A stretch of DNA of 64,000 nucleotides from Mikania micrantha (GCA_009363875.1 CM018686.1:6324001-6388000), one strand, 5' to 3'. Positions 45,455 to 57,743 are shown, counted from the stretch's first letter. The notes: generated by a model from the letters alone, not told the origin. Made by a program: numbers and translations.

Positions 45455-48400
45455 ATGGTTGTTCTTACTGAACTTTTACCAGGATCTTCTTCTTCTCCAA
45501 TCCATGATCTTCATCATCCTAATCATAGATATGATGTGTTTTTAAGTTTTAGAGGCAAAGACACTCGCAATGGTTTCACAGATCACCTCTACAAAGCCCT
45601 TAAGGATGCCGGAATCATAACGTTTTTGGATGATGAAGAGATTGAAACAGGAGAGCCACTGAAACCAGAACTGGAGAGTGCGATTAGATCATCCAGAGCT
45701 TCTATTGTCATCCTGTCCAAGAATTATGCCTCTTCAACATGGTGCCTGGAGGAATTGGTACTAATCCTTCAACAAAAGAAGATCCGTGATCAAATCGTCA
45801 TCCCCATCTTCTATCATGTTGAGCCCACCGATGTCAGGAAGCAACAGAACAGCTTCGAGGAAGCAATGGCAGATCATAAACAGAAGATGGAGGCAGAAAC
45901 AGATGCTCAAAAGATGGAGTCATGGAAGATGGCTCTCACAGAAATTGCTGATTTAAAAGGAAGAGATGTCAATTACAGGTAAATTTTACAGATCTCGCAT
46001 TTGGTAATCATATATTTAGATAAGGTTGTGATGTATGAAATCAATTTTAGGAAAGAGACGGAGTTTATTCAAGAAGTTGTTGCCGACATCCATCGTAGAT
46101 TACCTGTACCATTAGGAAATACCCTGCCTCCTCTCATCGGGATAGACGATGAAATTGAGTATATTAGTTCATGGTTAACTGATGGATCTTCTAATACTGT
46201 TGACATTCTTACAGTTGTAGGCGTTGGTGGGATTGGGAAGACATCTTTAGCTAAATATGTTTTCCAGTTGCACTCCAATAAATTCCACAAAAGTAGCTTT
46301 ATTGAAGGCATCAATGAAACATGCAAGAAAAACTTAAACGGAATGCTTGATTTACAAAAGCAATTGTTTGGAGATATTTCAAAAGGCCTACATTTACAAA
46401 TTCATGATGTTTCTGTTTACGCCTCTAAGATTAAAAATGCACTTGCTCATAAGAAAGTGTTACTAGTGCTTGATGACGTTGGTTGTCTAGACCAGCTGGA
46501 TGTGTTACTTGGAAACGAAACTTTTCACCAAGGAAGCAAAATTATAATTACAACCAAAGATGCATCTTTAACAGAGAGGTGTGCATTATTTGACCTCCCA
46601 GTTCAAACCAACCATGAGAAGCTCTCATTTAATGGCTTATACAGATCTGCATCATTGGAGCTTTTATGCATTCATGCATTCAAGAGCAATAAGCCCGAAG
46701 AAGGTTATAAAGAGGCTTCAGAAAAGCTTGTGGAGTACTGTCAAGGACATCCATTGGCTCTTAAAGTTTTGGGCAGGTCTCTTTGGAAGCGAGATGTAGA
46801 GTACTGGGAAGAGTGCATAAAAGTGCTAAAGAAAGAACCTCATTCACAAGTAAACAATACATTGAAGATGAGCTTTGATGCTCTACTATTTGAAAACGAT
46901 AAGGAGTTGTTTAAGCATATTGCCTGTTTTTTTGTGGGAATAGATAGAGATGTGACTGAAACAATATTGAATTCATGCGATCGTAATGCAAGATATGGGA
47001 TCACCAATCTCATTGAAAGATGCCTTCTTAGTATCAGATGGAACAACAAACTAGAGATGCATTCATTGATTCAAGAGATGGGAAGAGATTTAGTACGCCA
47101 AGAATCACCTAACAGACCATGGGAGCGTAGTAGAATATGGTGTTACGAGGAGTCATTCAAAGTGTTGGAACAAAAGCAGGTTAGCATACGTGCTTGTTGG
47201 TACTTTTCATGTTCTAAGTGTTTTGTTTTGTTTGTACATTTGTAAAAAAACTCATTTTGTTGCATTTCCTTCTTCACAGGGCACAGGAAATCTTGTTGGC
47301 CTTGTTCTTGACATGAGAATGCTTGACAAAGAGAAGTTAAGACGATCTTTACAGCTAAAAACAGATGCATTAAGTAAGATGGATAAACTAAAACTTCTAC
47401 AGCTCAATTATGTGAAAATCAATGGGTCTTATGAGAATGTGTCAAAAGAATTGAGGTGGTTGTGTATGCATGGTTTTCATTTGAAGTCGATACCTTCAGA
47501 ATTACCGTTGGAGAAAGTAGTTGTTCTTGATATGTCATATAGCAAGATCGAATCATTTGACATGTCATATAGTACCTCTCAACAATTTGTGAGCAGATTA
47601 AAGGTAATTAAGAGATTTTGAAGAATATACTTCCCTTTTGTTTGAGTTAATAAAATTCGCTAACCATGTATTTGAACTTATCTCTACTCTAGGGGTTAAT
47701 TGGATTAAGCTCAAAAGACAAGCGATTGCTTGGATCATTGAAGATTCTAGATCTAAGTTTCTGTGAACTGCTTCATAGTGTGGGTGGTTTTTACTTGCTC
47801 CCTGCACTTGAGAGGTTAATCCTTGAAAACTGTACAGCTTTGATTGAGGTGTGTGAATCAATTGAGCAATGTGATGAACTTGTCCATATTGATCTGAGAT
47901 ATTGCTACAAGCTTAAAAAGCTTCCAAAATCCCTATGCAAGTTAAAAGTCAAAACATTATTGTTAGATGGTTGTACTTCTTGTCAAGCTCCAATCGAGAT
48001 GGAGAATGAGGTCATACCAAGTGATTTGAAGTTCACTATGATTCGTTTACTCAGCTCGTTGAGAATTTTGTCACTTAAAAATAATAACTTGTCAAACAAA
48101 TGCTTCCCCAAGGACTTGAGTTGCCTAGCCATGTTAGAGAAGTTATATTTAGATGAAAATCCAATTGTTTCAATGCCCAATTGTGTGAGAACCCTTCCGA
48201 GGCTTAAGTTGCTTTCTTTGAATGGGTGTGAAGATCTGACATCAATTGAGAATCCTCCATGTACGCTAAGTTGTTTATCACTCATTCCAAGAGATATCTA
48301 TAATCCTTCAATAAGGAAAATTAAATTTGATCTAGAAATGTCCCCACTCAGATTACTCGGAGCTTTTTACTATTTATTGCCTTGTGAAATTGATGACATG

Positions 48401-49273
48401 CTTAAAATCCAAGATATGGCAAGTGTTGAGGAAAAGGTATTACATAGTTTGGGCTGGACATATTTAAAATTTACTAAAGAATTGGTCGTGAGAACTTTCA
48501 TAAGTGCAAGAGCAAGTCAACAGATCCAGATTTCCTCTAATTGGGAGATGTATTATGAATTTGGAATATTTAGCACGTTTTACAAGGGGAAAGAAATGCC
48601 AGAGTGGATTAATTGTAGAAGCAAGGGCCCATCAATATCATTTACCATCCCATCATCTGTTAACAACCTCCGAGGATTGAATTTCTTATGTATTCTGAAG
48701 AAACCTCCATATCTGAATAATACGTTTGAGATACCATCAATTAAAATTATTAATATTACAGAAACCCACACCTGGGTTTATCGTCATTACATTGATGGAG
48801 TGGAGTTTGATGGAAATAAACATTATTATGAAGATTCTGGAGAAGGTGAAGAGAATTATGAAGATGCTGAAGAGAATTTTGAAGATGCTGAAGAGAATTC
48901 TAAAGATGGTGAAGAGTATTGTTTAAGTTGGTTAAGCCATTGGATGTTTGGGCCAAATGAGATGAAAGTAGGTGACCATATTATTATAAATGTAGGAAGC
49001 GAATTTTTTATAGAACTTATATTGGAGTGTGGGATTGGTCTCGTGTATGATGATGATGATGATGGTAAGATTGGGGAAGAGGAAGAAGATGTGTTGGGTT
49101 ATTACAAGTCATGGAATCACATTATTGGTGGAGATCTCTCCCCTTTTCAAACTACAACAGGAGAATACATCCTAGATCACATTTATTTTTATCGGTTATC
49201 AAATAAAACGTCTGGATTTCGTATTCCTTTCACTTATGGAGCCAATTTTAAAGGTACGAGTCATTTTTATTAA
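45455..49273 (+). CDS. TNL1: TIR-NBS-LRR disease-resistance-type receptor
   Basis: Exons are 45455-45978, 46051-47179, 47280-47603 and 47693 to a TAA at 49271; introns are GT-AG (72, 100 and 89 bp) with phases 2, 0 and 0, as usual for TNL genes. Domains in order: TIR (YDVFLSFRGKDTRNGFTDHL; WCLEEL keeps the Glu expected for TIR NADase), NB-ARC (P-loop GVGGIGKTS, kinase-2 VLLVLDDV, IIITTKD, GHPLALKVLG, FKHIACFFVG), LRRs, and a C-JID domain (FSTFYKGKEMPEWI) with an acidic E/D repeat. The MHD motif reads MHS (47057-47065). About 1180 residues are intact. The ATG context is GCCATGG. An alternative ending joins AAAG|GTACGA (49255) to an exon at 49355 (EEEMRSFKAF), matching a duplicated copy downstream. 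Cytosolic or nuclear sensor by family knowledge; the ligand is unknown. Confidence 0.92.
48838..48915 (+). repeat. 21-bp in-frame repeat coding acidic linker in TNL1
   Basis: GAAGATGCTGAAGAGAATT-like units encode EDAEENF and variants. TNL1 has one unit more than TNL2 (63655-63717). Confidence 0.8.
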
Positions 49274-49354
49274 TAGAATTTGGTCCTAAGTCTTATGTGA
49301 ATAGTAAGGAATTAATGTATGCTTGTTTTCATATATTTTTTTTTATTTCACCAG

Positions 49355-49720
49355 AAGAGGAAATGAGATCATTTAAAGCATTCTCAAAAAAAAAAAAACA
49401 AGTTTGAGATAGCTGTTGTCAAGGTGTGTTGGGTTATTACAAATCATGGAATCACAATCGTTTTCAATTAACCGCAGGAGAATACAATCTAGATACCGAT
49501 CGTCATTTGTATCCAACATTGTCATTAAAAAGGAACAATGTTTAAAGGTTTGTGTCCTTTTGTTTAATAGAATTTGGTGAACTTGTATATGAATAATAAT
49601 TAATTAACGTCGTCTTACTTGTTTTCTTGTGTTTAGCTTTTCATCAGTACGGAAAGAGAACTCATTTAGAGCATTCTTACAAAAAAAAAGTCTGAGATAT
49701 CTGTTGCTGAGGTAGATTTC
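49355..49720 (+). pseudogene. Terminal-exon piece and degenerate duplicate of the TNL1 3' end
   Basis: An AG at 49353 precedes EEEMRSFKAF-coding sequence, a possible last exon. The following 49425-49720 repeats the end of TNL1 (GTGTTGGGTTATTACAA, CATGGAATCACA, GGAGAATACA, then a second AGAGAACTCATTTAGAGCA stretch), at an offset of about 333 bp, with stops and frameshifts. It looks like a decayed tandem duplication of the 3' exons. Confidence 0.6.
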
Positions 49721-49950
49721 AAAACCAAAATGCTTTTTTAACCACATGATTAAAACGCACAAATATGTGTTAATCATTCACACGGATAATGAAATAAAAG
49801 AAGTCACATACTTGCAATTGGATGGATATATGTTTGGAAATTGCAACTTCACAAAAGGCAAAACCATTAATATTCTTTAAATTTCATATCTATCAACCCA
49901 AAGAGGGTTGGTCAAAACCTACTCCAGACCTGCCAAACCTGGTGACAGGA
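49721..49950. other. Unassigned sequence downstream of TNL1
   Basis: No gene, terminal repeat or clear polyadenylation pattern that I can support. Confidence 0.4.
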
Positions 49951-50192
49951 TGTTGAAATATAAACTAAATATTTGGGTTTGTTATGTACTTATGTAAAGT
50001 CTTGGGGTTAGTATGTTATTTAGTAAAAGTTAATTAGGGATTAAGGTTATATAAACCCAAACCATGTATGTATTTCATAATCGAAGAATGTATGTGTGGA
50101 TGAACAGTTCTCTCTGCAACTTTATTTTTCTCAAATTCGTTCTCATTTTTCCTTAATTGCATGTATGATTACCAACAATTGGTAATCAGAGC
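49951..50192 (+). mobile_element. Ty1/copia-like LTR (227 bp) and degenerate primer-binding site
   Basis: TGTTGAAATATAAAC to GATTACCAACA (49951-50177) has TG...CA ends and a leader-like C/T-rich part. It is followed by TTGGTAATCAGAGC, a Met primer site with one extra base. A partial second copy (TTTGTTATGTACTTATGTAA) is at about 50250-50300. No coding interior follows, so it is a remnant or TRIM-like element. Confidence 0.6.
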
Positions 50193-50299
50193 GACTAATC
50201 GATCCAAGGGAAGCAAGTCTGTGATTAATCAAAGGAAGAAAACAGGAGTTTGTTATGTACTTATGTAAAGTCTTGAGGTTAGTATGTTAGTATGTTATT

Positions 50300-50999
50300 T
50301 CACGTGAATATCCAAAGAAGAAAGTGCATAATTTAGTCAATTATTTGTATATGATTCGCCCCACAAAAATCAATCCAAAGAAGGAACCGAAGCAATTTGA
50401 TTTTTTTATTATCAAGAAACGCCAAATGAATAAAAATATGGTTTAGTGTAAGCTTTGATATATAGCAGGGGCGATTGTCACAAATGAATCAATAGTGGGT
50501 CATCAAAAGACGACAATGAAAAAAGATGCAATTGTTTGTCACAAATTAAAAAAAAGGTCTGCATATACACGTGGTTACTGGTTTTGATGTGCAAATCATA
50601 GGTATGTTCCAAGTTGAAATCCAATTGTTAAGTTCCCATCCAACAACTTACACACTTTTGAGCATGTGTATGAGTAATGTATAAGTTTGAATACGTATAA
50701 GAAAAGTATGAATTTTCTTGAAAAGCATGAGTTTGTATGACTAAACATGAGTTCATATGACTAAGTATGAATTTGATAAAGTATGTGTTTAATAAAATAT
50801 GTGTCTAATAAAGTATACATGTGTATGAGAAATTATATGATTGAGGAACATATAAATATAGTAGTTTATAGGTAATGTTATATTGATTCAAGCATAGACA
50901 CAATAAGTGGACAATTTAACTGTGAACAATTTATAAACGATTTATGAACAGTAAACAGTAAGCAATTTATAAAACATGACATCAATTATATAATGCATT
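50300..50999. other. Unassigned AT-rich stretch with short repeats
   Basis: Degenerate repeats around GTATGTGTTTAATAAA and CATGAGTTTGTATGACTAA (50730-50840). Nothing else recognised. Confidence 0.4.
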
Positions 51000-53474
51000 T
51001 ATATAAAACATTTGACATGTTTCTTAGTCCCGCGGTAAAACAAAATAGTTTGAAAAGGGACAGATGAACTCACATGTGCTGCAATGCAAATGAACCAAGT
51101 AGAATTACGCCTACTCGTTTGTTGTAGATTACGTAGCTTCAAAACATGTGTTGATTTATTATGACTGAATACTATAAGTATTTATAGTTGACGTATATAG
51201 GGTTTTGGTCTCGGTGTGCGACTATGTGTCTAATGATTTAACTAATGTGTTACTATAAATTCTCTAACACCCTAAGTTAAGTATTCTCTATGAACCCTTA
51301 TCCCTAGCTTGACTAATTATCACTCAACCTTATTTACAAAAGATTTATAAAATAAAAGTCATAATCCTTTAATAAATCACCATTTATTAAATCTTATTAA
51401 TTTACAAACCATTTAAGTATAGAAAAATTTTGAATCACTTTAAAATATTTTAATAAAAATAAGTTATGATAATTTATACTTCATTTCATAAAATTATAAA
51501 TTATTTTATGAAAACATGAGTTAAACTTGTTAAAACTTGGATTAACCGGATTAGGTTGATCACTAAGTCCTTGAACCATTCTTGTGTATAACATTACTTT
51601 AGATTATTCAAGTCGAACAATCTAAGTTGATTATACGATGCTTGAAATTTACCAAGTGTTGAGAGTTGACATCCCAAATCAGCACATTTACACTTAATTG
51701 TTTTGTTGAATCCCATAGGTTCCAACTTGTTCTTTAGTTCTCTTTTGACACTCATAATCACTTAACAACCCTTAGGTTGTTGTGATTTATAGGATTATGC
51801 TTAGTTTATTTGTTTAGAAACACCTTTAGTTAATATTAAGTGCATTAGGGCTTTAGGTTAACACATGATTAACCGTTATTGACCATAATCGATTCTTAAC
51901 AACCTTATTCATGGTTTTATTTAATAAAAAAAACCAAGTGACTTATAGTCTTTTGATTGGTAAAACACAAGTTTAGTTGTTAAAAGTGTTTAGGAAGTTT
52001 TGTTATTATGAAAATCTTAGTATCGATAGTGACTAAAACCGATTAACACCTCAAAATCTTAATGGCTAACTATCCCGACACCCTTGTTTTCTAGCTCATC
52101 ACGTGGTCTCATTTCCAGGTGTCTTAAATTGGTTCTAAGCTCAGACTACTTGGGAAACATGAAACTAGTTAATATCGAAGCCCCTCTGCAATATCGATGG
52201 TCCTTTGTTCGGTAGTATCGATGAAGTCACAGCCATGCTCCATCGATATTGAAATTTCGACAACTCTGATTTGATGAAACTTGGGTCCATCGATTTTAAT
52301 ACTGTCGAAGCTCCCAACTGACCCAATCTTTGGATACCATAGAATCTAACAGTGTCGACCTTGGCCCATCGATATTAGCCCATCGAACAGTCTCGATGGA
52401 TGAAGGTTGCTGATATGCAGTTCGTTGATATTATGGGTTCCATAGTGTTCATATGTCGAAACTAGCATTGCCCAGGTCCAAACTCGATTTCAACCACACC
52501 AATCTTCAATCCAACTTGATTCTTAAATTCCTAGACTCATTCTCGTGCATAACCTAGGGGTTTTATAGTCGGAATCCGGCTACCAAGAGTGCATGTAGCC
52601 GGAATAGTGTTCAAGCACAAAAACAGCTCATTCTTCATCTCTTAACGATCTAATCGTTTCTACGGTCGTTTTGACACCAAATTGGCCTAATTCGGTGCAA
52701 ATTTGAGAGAGATATGTGATGTTTATTGAGAGAGAAATGTAGAGAGAAAGGACGAATTTTGTAGAGAGAGAGCTAGGTTAGAGAGAGAAAATGAGGTTGG
52801 TAGTGACATTTATTGACTTTTAATGTCATGTTTATAATTTTTAATGTTCGGGTATGTTCAGGTTCGTTCGGTTTCGCACAAACGCGTCGGTTTCCGGTTT
52901 TCTCATAACGAAACGTTACGACACTTTAAAAATAGAGTTTTCTAATTTATTTTAGGTTGTAATTTCTAATAAATTAACTAAATATTTTTTGTTTATTTTT
53001 AAATTTTCAAAAACATTTAATTTAATTATTTCATCGAATCGTATCGCTCTCGCGCGTTTTCGTACGAATCTTCACTCGTTTGAAGACGACGACGACGTTA
53101 CTTTCCAATATGGTTTTCTATTTATCAGACATCATTTAGAACGTTAAACCCACATATATATTCGTACGAATCGTCACCCACACGAGTACTCCGTGAGTTC
53201 AATATTCACACGACGACGTATGTTATTATTTTGATTTATACGTTCTCGCATACATTCATACATAATAAAGTCCTATCTAACAAACACATAAAATTTCACA
53301 TCTTGGTCATGTTCGTATCGTTTCTATATGTGTTGTCTGTATGTGTTGAGTTTATACACTGTTTGCAAGTTGTTCACATAGAATTTTCATGAAACAGTGC
53401 ACGGATAATTTCCGTACATGTATCTACAGTAAAATCCTACTATTTCGATCTATTGTTCAGGCATTAATGTTACA
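51000..53474 (-). mobile_element. Tekay-type long LTR on the minus strand, 3' truncated
   Basis: The minus strand starts TGTAACATTAATGCCTGAAC at 53474 and follows the Tekay-type LTR of 10.48 kb: CGAAACC-rich stretch, AGAGAG-rich stretch, GGTGTCAAAACGACC, the shared CACATAGTCGCACACCGA region (near 51230) and the CCCGCG...GAACTCAC region (near 51030). Its 3' GC-rich end is missing. A word block of a different sequence sits where the CATTCG block lies in the 10.48-kb LTR. Confidence 0.8.
52189..52400. repeat. CCATCGATATT word block in the minus-strand LTR
   Basis: CAATATCGATGG (52189-52200) and its exact reverse complement CCATCGATATTG (52240-52251); further CCATCGAT words at 52287 and 52366, TATCGATG at 52216, CATCGAAC at 52381 and TCGATGG at 52393, with TCGAAG/TCGACC variants between. 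Spacing is irregular. Confidence 0.85.
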
Positions 53475-54110
53475 AAAATAATTAAGGAAGCAGAACCAAA
53501 TCAAGATGATACGGGTCAACCCCTTTTTTTTGCGCCAAAGATCTTACCATTTCCGAAGGAACTGGAGTTATATATCTTCTCCATTTCCATTCAAGAGTTC
53601 CTCAAATTCAACCTGTTTTATGTTATATTGCTACTCATTTCTATCCAAATTACAATACTTATTCACCCAAAGTAACTATTTCCCTTGCTTTGTGTTAATA
53701 TTGTCAGGCCCAAATCCAGTGATCAAGGGTTGAAAGGTTCCTAAAATCAATTAGCACATGGATTATGGAGCATCAGTAAAAATGGACCAATCAAGTTGCA
53801 TTGCAGCCATGGTTTCTAAATTATAAAGCTCACTCTATAGCCGTGTGCCTGTCACTAACTTTAAATCTAACAAATTTCCATCCATATTAGTACGGTTTAA
53901 GCTGTATGTATCTCAGGTTTTTTAGAGCTACGTGGATGTTTATTGCAAGTAGTGTATTTTTTTATGTTTTAATATTTGATAGATTTTCGCATCGCACAGA
54001 CATGGGTCAAAACCAAAAGCATCGTTCCATTCAAATATATGATTGCATGTTTATCTGTCAATAGAATTAGCACTTTTTTGGTTCGGCGACGCGCGCACAG
54101 AACCATCTAG
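53475..54110 (+). mobile_element. Helitron-like 3' end and preceding sequence
   Basis: The segment ends GGCGACGCGCGCACAGAACC + ATCTAG followed by T, similar in style to the Helitron-type ends at 57636 and 59870. No 5' end or gene is recognised; the open frame at 53506-53733 has no motif. Confidence 0.35.
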
Positions 54111-54112
54111 TT

Positions 54113-54206
54113 GATAAACAAGATGGATTGGAAGTTGATGAGAACGATTTTCGTAACTAGTGATATTGGTGCTTTATTTACAGTGGATTGTCTTAGGATA
54201 TTTTTA

Positions 54207-54281
<75 letters not shown>

Positions 54282-55504
54282 TTAAAAAGAAAAACTTCTT
54301 TATTATTTGTATTTTTTTTTAAAAAAACTACCTTTATTATAAATATCACGTTTATATTATTGTTTCAAATTCAATAGATTTTATAAACATTTAAATTAAC
54401 AATAATTAAAACCAACAAAATTTAAAAAGTAATAATAATATTTGTAGTAGTAGTAATAATAATTTAAAAAAACTTCTTCATTCTTTGTATTTTTTTTTAA
54501 AAAAAAACTAACTTTATTACAAAAATTACGTTTATATATAATCGTTTAAAAATTACTTGATTTTATAAACATTTATTAATAATAATTAAAACACTTAGAA
54601 ATAAAAATAATAACAATAGTTTAATAAAAATTCTTTATTCTTTGTATTTTTGTTAAAAAAAACTAATTTTTATTATATAATTCACGTTTATATTGCTGAT
54701 GTGGCACTCACATTTGTTTTTTTTTTTTTGATAGGCGATAATATGTGGTAAAATGTTGCTGATGTACCTCCATCATCCAAATAATATAATATAATCCGAA
54801 TAATATGATATAATTTCGTTTCTATTTATATGTTTAAAACACGTCTACGTAAGTCGTGGAATGTATCTGAAATTTCATGTACAATTCACAAAATCCAATC
54901 ACTGGATAAAGTTTCAATTTGTTATGAAGAAATTTTTTAAGTATAAGTAAAAGATTACAATAAACCGGCAGATAAGCAGATAATTAATTGCGCTGCAACC
55001 TCCTTTTGAATTGCAAAACCAATCTTACTAAAAATAATATTGTGGTTCCTAAGGACCGATACATTATTATGCATGATCATTTAAAATGGGTTCAGAAAAT
55101 TCAATTAGACCTAAATTTCATAAGTGGGTCCATCCTCACAATAGCTGATTCTTCGACGATTAATAGTGTAAAAATTTGATTTGGATCATTGGGAACATTT
55201 AAAAACAAACTAGCGTCACTCTCATCTAATATATCAATTGAATTAATGTACATAGGCATTTTGTAAGATAATCTTGAAAAGTACACTTTTCATAAATAAG
55301 ACTTACCAAACCATTAAACTAACATCTGCACGTAAACATAATCCTCGTTTTAAGCATGTATTTTTCATAGACAAATATTCTACAACATTGTTATTATACA
55401 TTCATTTTTCTTCCCTAAAAATTATAATTGTTACAGACATTATTGTGTTTTTTTGTTGAAACAATTAAATATTAATCATTATTGATAAACAGGATGGATT
55501 GGAA
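54113..55504 (+). repeat. First copy of a duplicated AT-rich unit with promoter-like relic
   Basis: It begins GATAAACAAGATGGATTGGA. It carries three diverged ~180-bp units (starting near 54291, 54471 and 54636: CTTCTTTATT...TTTGTATTTTT...ACTAACTTTATTA), then a module CTGATGTGGCACTCA...CTGATGTACCTCCATCATCC (about 54684-54785) and 54812-54925, which matches the sequence upstream of TNL2. A 24-base continuation (TAAGTGGGTCCATCCTCA) reappears at 55119. A second copy of the opening begins at 55486, interrupted by a hAT element. Confidence 0.7.
54207..54281. repeat. (AAT)n microsatellite
   Basis: About 25 uninterrupted trinucleotide units. Open frames across it are artefacts of the repeat. Confidence 0.97.
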
Positions 55505-57140
55505 CAGTGGCGGAGCTTGACCAAAAGCGTAGGGGGGCGAAACTTTGAAACCTTTAAAAAAATTTTCCCTAATGGCCTAACGCTAATAGTTAAATGTTCG
55601 GGTTTGTGATTCGGGTCCGGGTCGGGTCAAACCGTCAAACAATAAAAAGTAAATTTTTTATGTAAGTTTCATATGTTGTGTTCACACTGATCCCTAAAGA
55701 GCCACTGATTCTTAGTATTTGTATATACAACATACAACATATAACATATTTGCATGAGAATATGGTAAAGATGAATACCTGGATCTAAAATGAGCACATA
55801 TTTCTGACCGTTTTGATGAAGATTTTGAACAAATGGTGACATTTTTGACAATGGGAAGTTGATAGGGTCTAGTGTGAAATCTTTGTTAGCATCCATATAA
55901 TATATATCTGTCCACATAACCTCCGGGGGGATCTTGGCTTTTGCATAGCCAGCAACAACACCCACAAGATCGTCAACATCTTTGTAACCATATCGACACT
56001 GATGGAACCCTGCATCCAAACGGAAATGGATATTAACTTCTGGAATCCTGAGCTTACAAAACAGATTGCTTTTCAAACTATCATAATGACCAATTTAGCC
56101 AATCAGCCAACACTAATGCTATAACTCTGAACAAGTTCTTTTCTTTTTCATTTTTAGCTACGTTTTAGTTTTACTAGTTAGTAGTTGTTCCCACCACAAA
56201 TTTGAGGGGTGAGCCTTGAAGCAGCGGTTATGTTGGCCTCTTGCAGAAATGGCCAATAAGGCATAGGAGTTGGTCTGTCGATTAACTGAGTATACCGATC
56301 CATGACTAACTCCGACGAGGGGCCAGCAAAGAAATAGAAATCAAGAACACCCCCAATCACCTTATAAACAACAATTAAACAAAATAAACAACAATTAAAC
56401 TCTCTTCATCAACAATAGTTTTGAAAAAAACCCAAAACCCTAAATGTTTAGATTCACTAACAAAGTACCAATAAACAACAATTAACATACTCAAATACTT
56501 AATCAAAGCAAGTAACAACAAGTAGGAAGATGTGAGAGGCAAAATTTATTACCTGGTTCACGCAAGAAGGCAGAAGCTTCGAAGGAAGAAGCTGTCAAGC
56601 TACCAAGCAGCTGGTCGCTCAGGCAGGGCTGCAGGGGCCGGGTGGCGCAGCAGGGAGGCACGGCCGGAGGGCGCCGAGGTGCGCGGCCGGAGCTGGTGCG
56701 GCTGGTGGTGGCTGTCGAGCGCTGGGCGAAGCACAGAAGCGTGGGGGGAGATTTTTTTTTCCCTTTCTTTTTTGATTTTTCCTAAACCGGTTGAATGAAA
56801 ATGTTAAAACTTCAAATTGGGCACTTGGGCCAATTGAACTTGGGTAGTAGTTGGACACTTGGGCTTAGTAAAAAAACTATTATTTAAGTTAAATCAAAAA
56901 AATAATTAAGTTAATAGTTAATAGTTTTTAGTTAAATCATTATTTTGATTTTATATGTTTATAAATTATTTAAAATTTTTTTAATAATTTTATAGGGGGG
57001 CGAACATAGGGTATATTTTTTTTCAGGGGGCGAAATAATTGTTTTTTAAAAATTTTGCACTACAAATCTGAAAACGTACACTACTAAGCGAAAAAACAGG
57101 GGGGCGGTCGCCCCCTAGTCCCTCCTAACCTGCGCCCCTG
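55505..57140. mobile_element. Non-autonomous hAT-like transposon with captured gene piece
   Basis: Ends are CAGTGGCGGAGC and CTGCGCCCCTG (imperfect terminal inverted repeats, CAGTGGCGGAG versus CAGGGGCGCAG). The 8-mer GATTGGAA is directly duplicated at 55497-55504 and 57141-57148, the duplication length of the hAT superfamily. GGGGGGCGA-type stretches occur near both ends. There is no transposase. It carries a GH31 fragment on its minus strand and a G+C-rich patch at 56600-56750. Confidence 0.88.
55779..56358 (-). pseudogene. Captured GH31 alpha-glucosidase gene fragment
   Basis: Two exon pieces lie on the minus strand. The first (about 56358-56246) encodes GGVLDFYFFAGPSSELVMDR then PTPMPYWPF. 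The second (56009-55779, 231 bases) encodes FHQCRYGYKDVDDLVGVV then MWTDIYYMD and LILDPG. These are consecutive parts of the N-terminal to catalytic-barrel region of plant GH31 alpha-glucosidases, which hydrolyse terminal alpha-glucosyl bonds. The second exon is bordered by TGCAG and GTATTC, so genomic DNA with introns was captured. The catalytic nucleophile region is not included, so it is non-functional. Confidence 0.85.
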
Positions 57141-57148
57141 GATTGGAA

Positions 57149-57743
57149 GTTGATAAGAAGGTTTTCCATAACAAGTGATTGGTGCATTATATATAGTTGA
57201 TTGTCTTAGGCTATTTTTAATTAAAAAGTTATATTAAATTAAAAATAAAAAGAATTATAATAATAGTAATTTAATAAAAAACTTCTTTATTATTTGTATA
57301 AAAAACTAACTTTAATATAAAACTTGTTTAAAAATAAAAATCTTAAAAATAAAAATAGTAACAATAATTATTAGTATTATTATTATTATTATTGTTTTTT
57401 TGGTTTTATTTGTTGATATTTTGTTTTTGTTCCCTTATGCTAGATTTTAGGACTATACACAACCCTTCTTTTGTGTGGCGTGCACGTTTACGACGAGTAC
57501 GCTTTAAGACTATGTCAGAGCGACAATCATTGTGGATGTTTTTATATTTATATTTAAATATACGAGAGCATGTCTGCATTCTAATATTTGTAATCATAGC
57601 GGAATTCCTGCCGCAACGCGTGGGGCAACCATCTAGTTTATTATAAAATTCTCGTTTATATTGCTGATGTGACACTCAGATTTGTTTTTTTTTTATTTGC
57701 GATAAAATGTAGTAAAATATTGCTGATGTACCTCCATCATCCA
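57149..57743 (+). repeat. Second copy of the AT-rich unit, with Helitron-type 3' end
   Basis: It continues the copy opened at 55486 (GTTGATAAGAAGG; TTGATTGTCTTAGGCTATTT). A Helitron-type terminus CCGCAACGCGTGGGGCAACC + ATCTAG ends at 57636. The CTGATGTGACACTCAG...CCTCCATCATCC module follows at 57648-57743. Confidence 0.65.

Noticed and set aside
44982..45545. Long plus-strand frame overlapping the TNL1 start
   Set aside because: It is generated by the (TATG)n repeat and UTR sequence in another frame; the TIR frame from 45455 has domain support.
54107..54377. Poly-Asn / poly-Leu open frames
   Set aside because: Artefact of the (AAT)n microsatellite.
56532..56798. Arg/Gly-rich frame in the hAT element
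   Set aside because: G+C-rich patch opens several frames at once; no motif and no codon-bias support.
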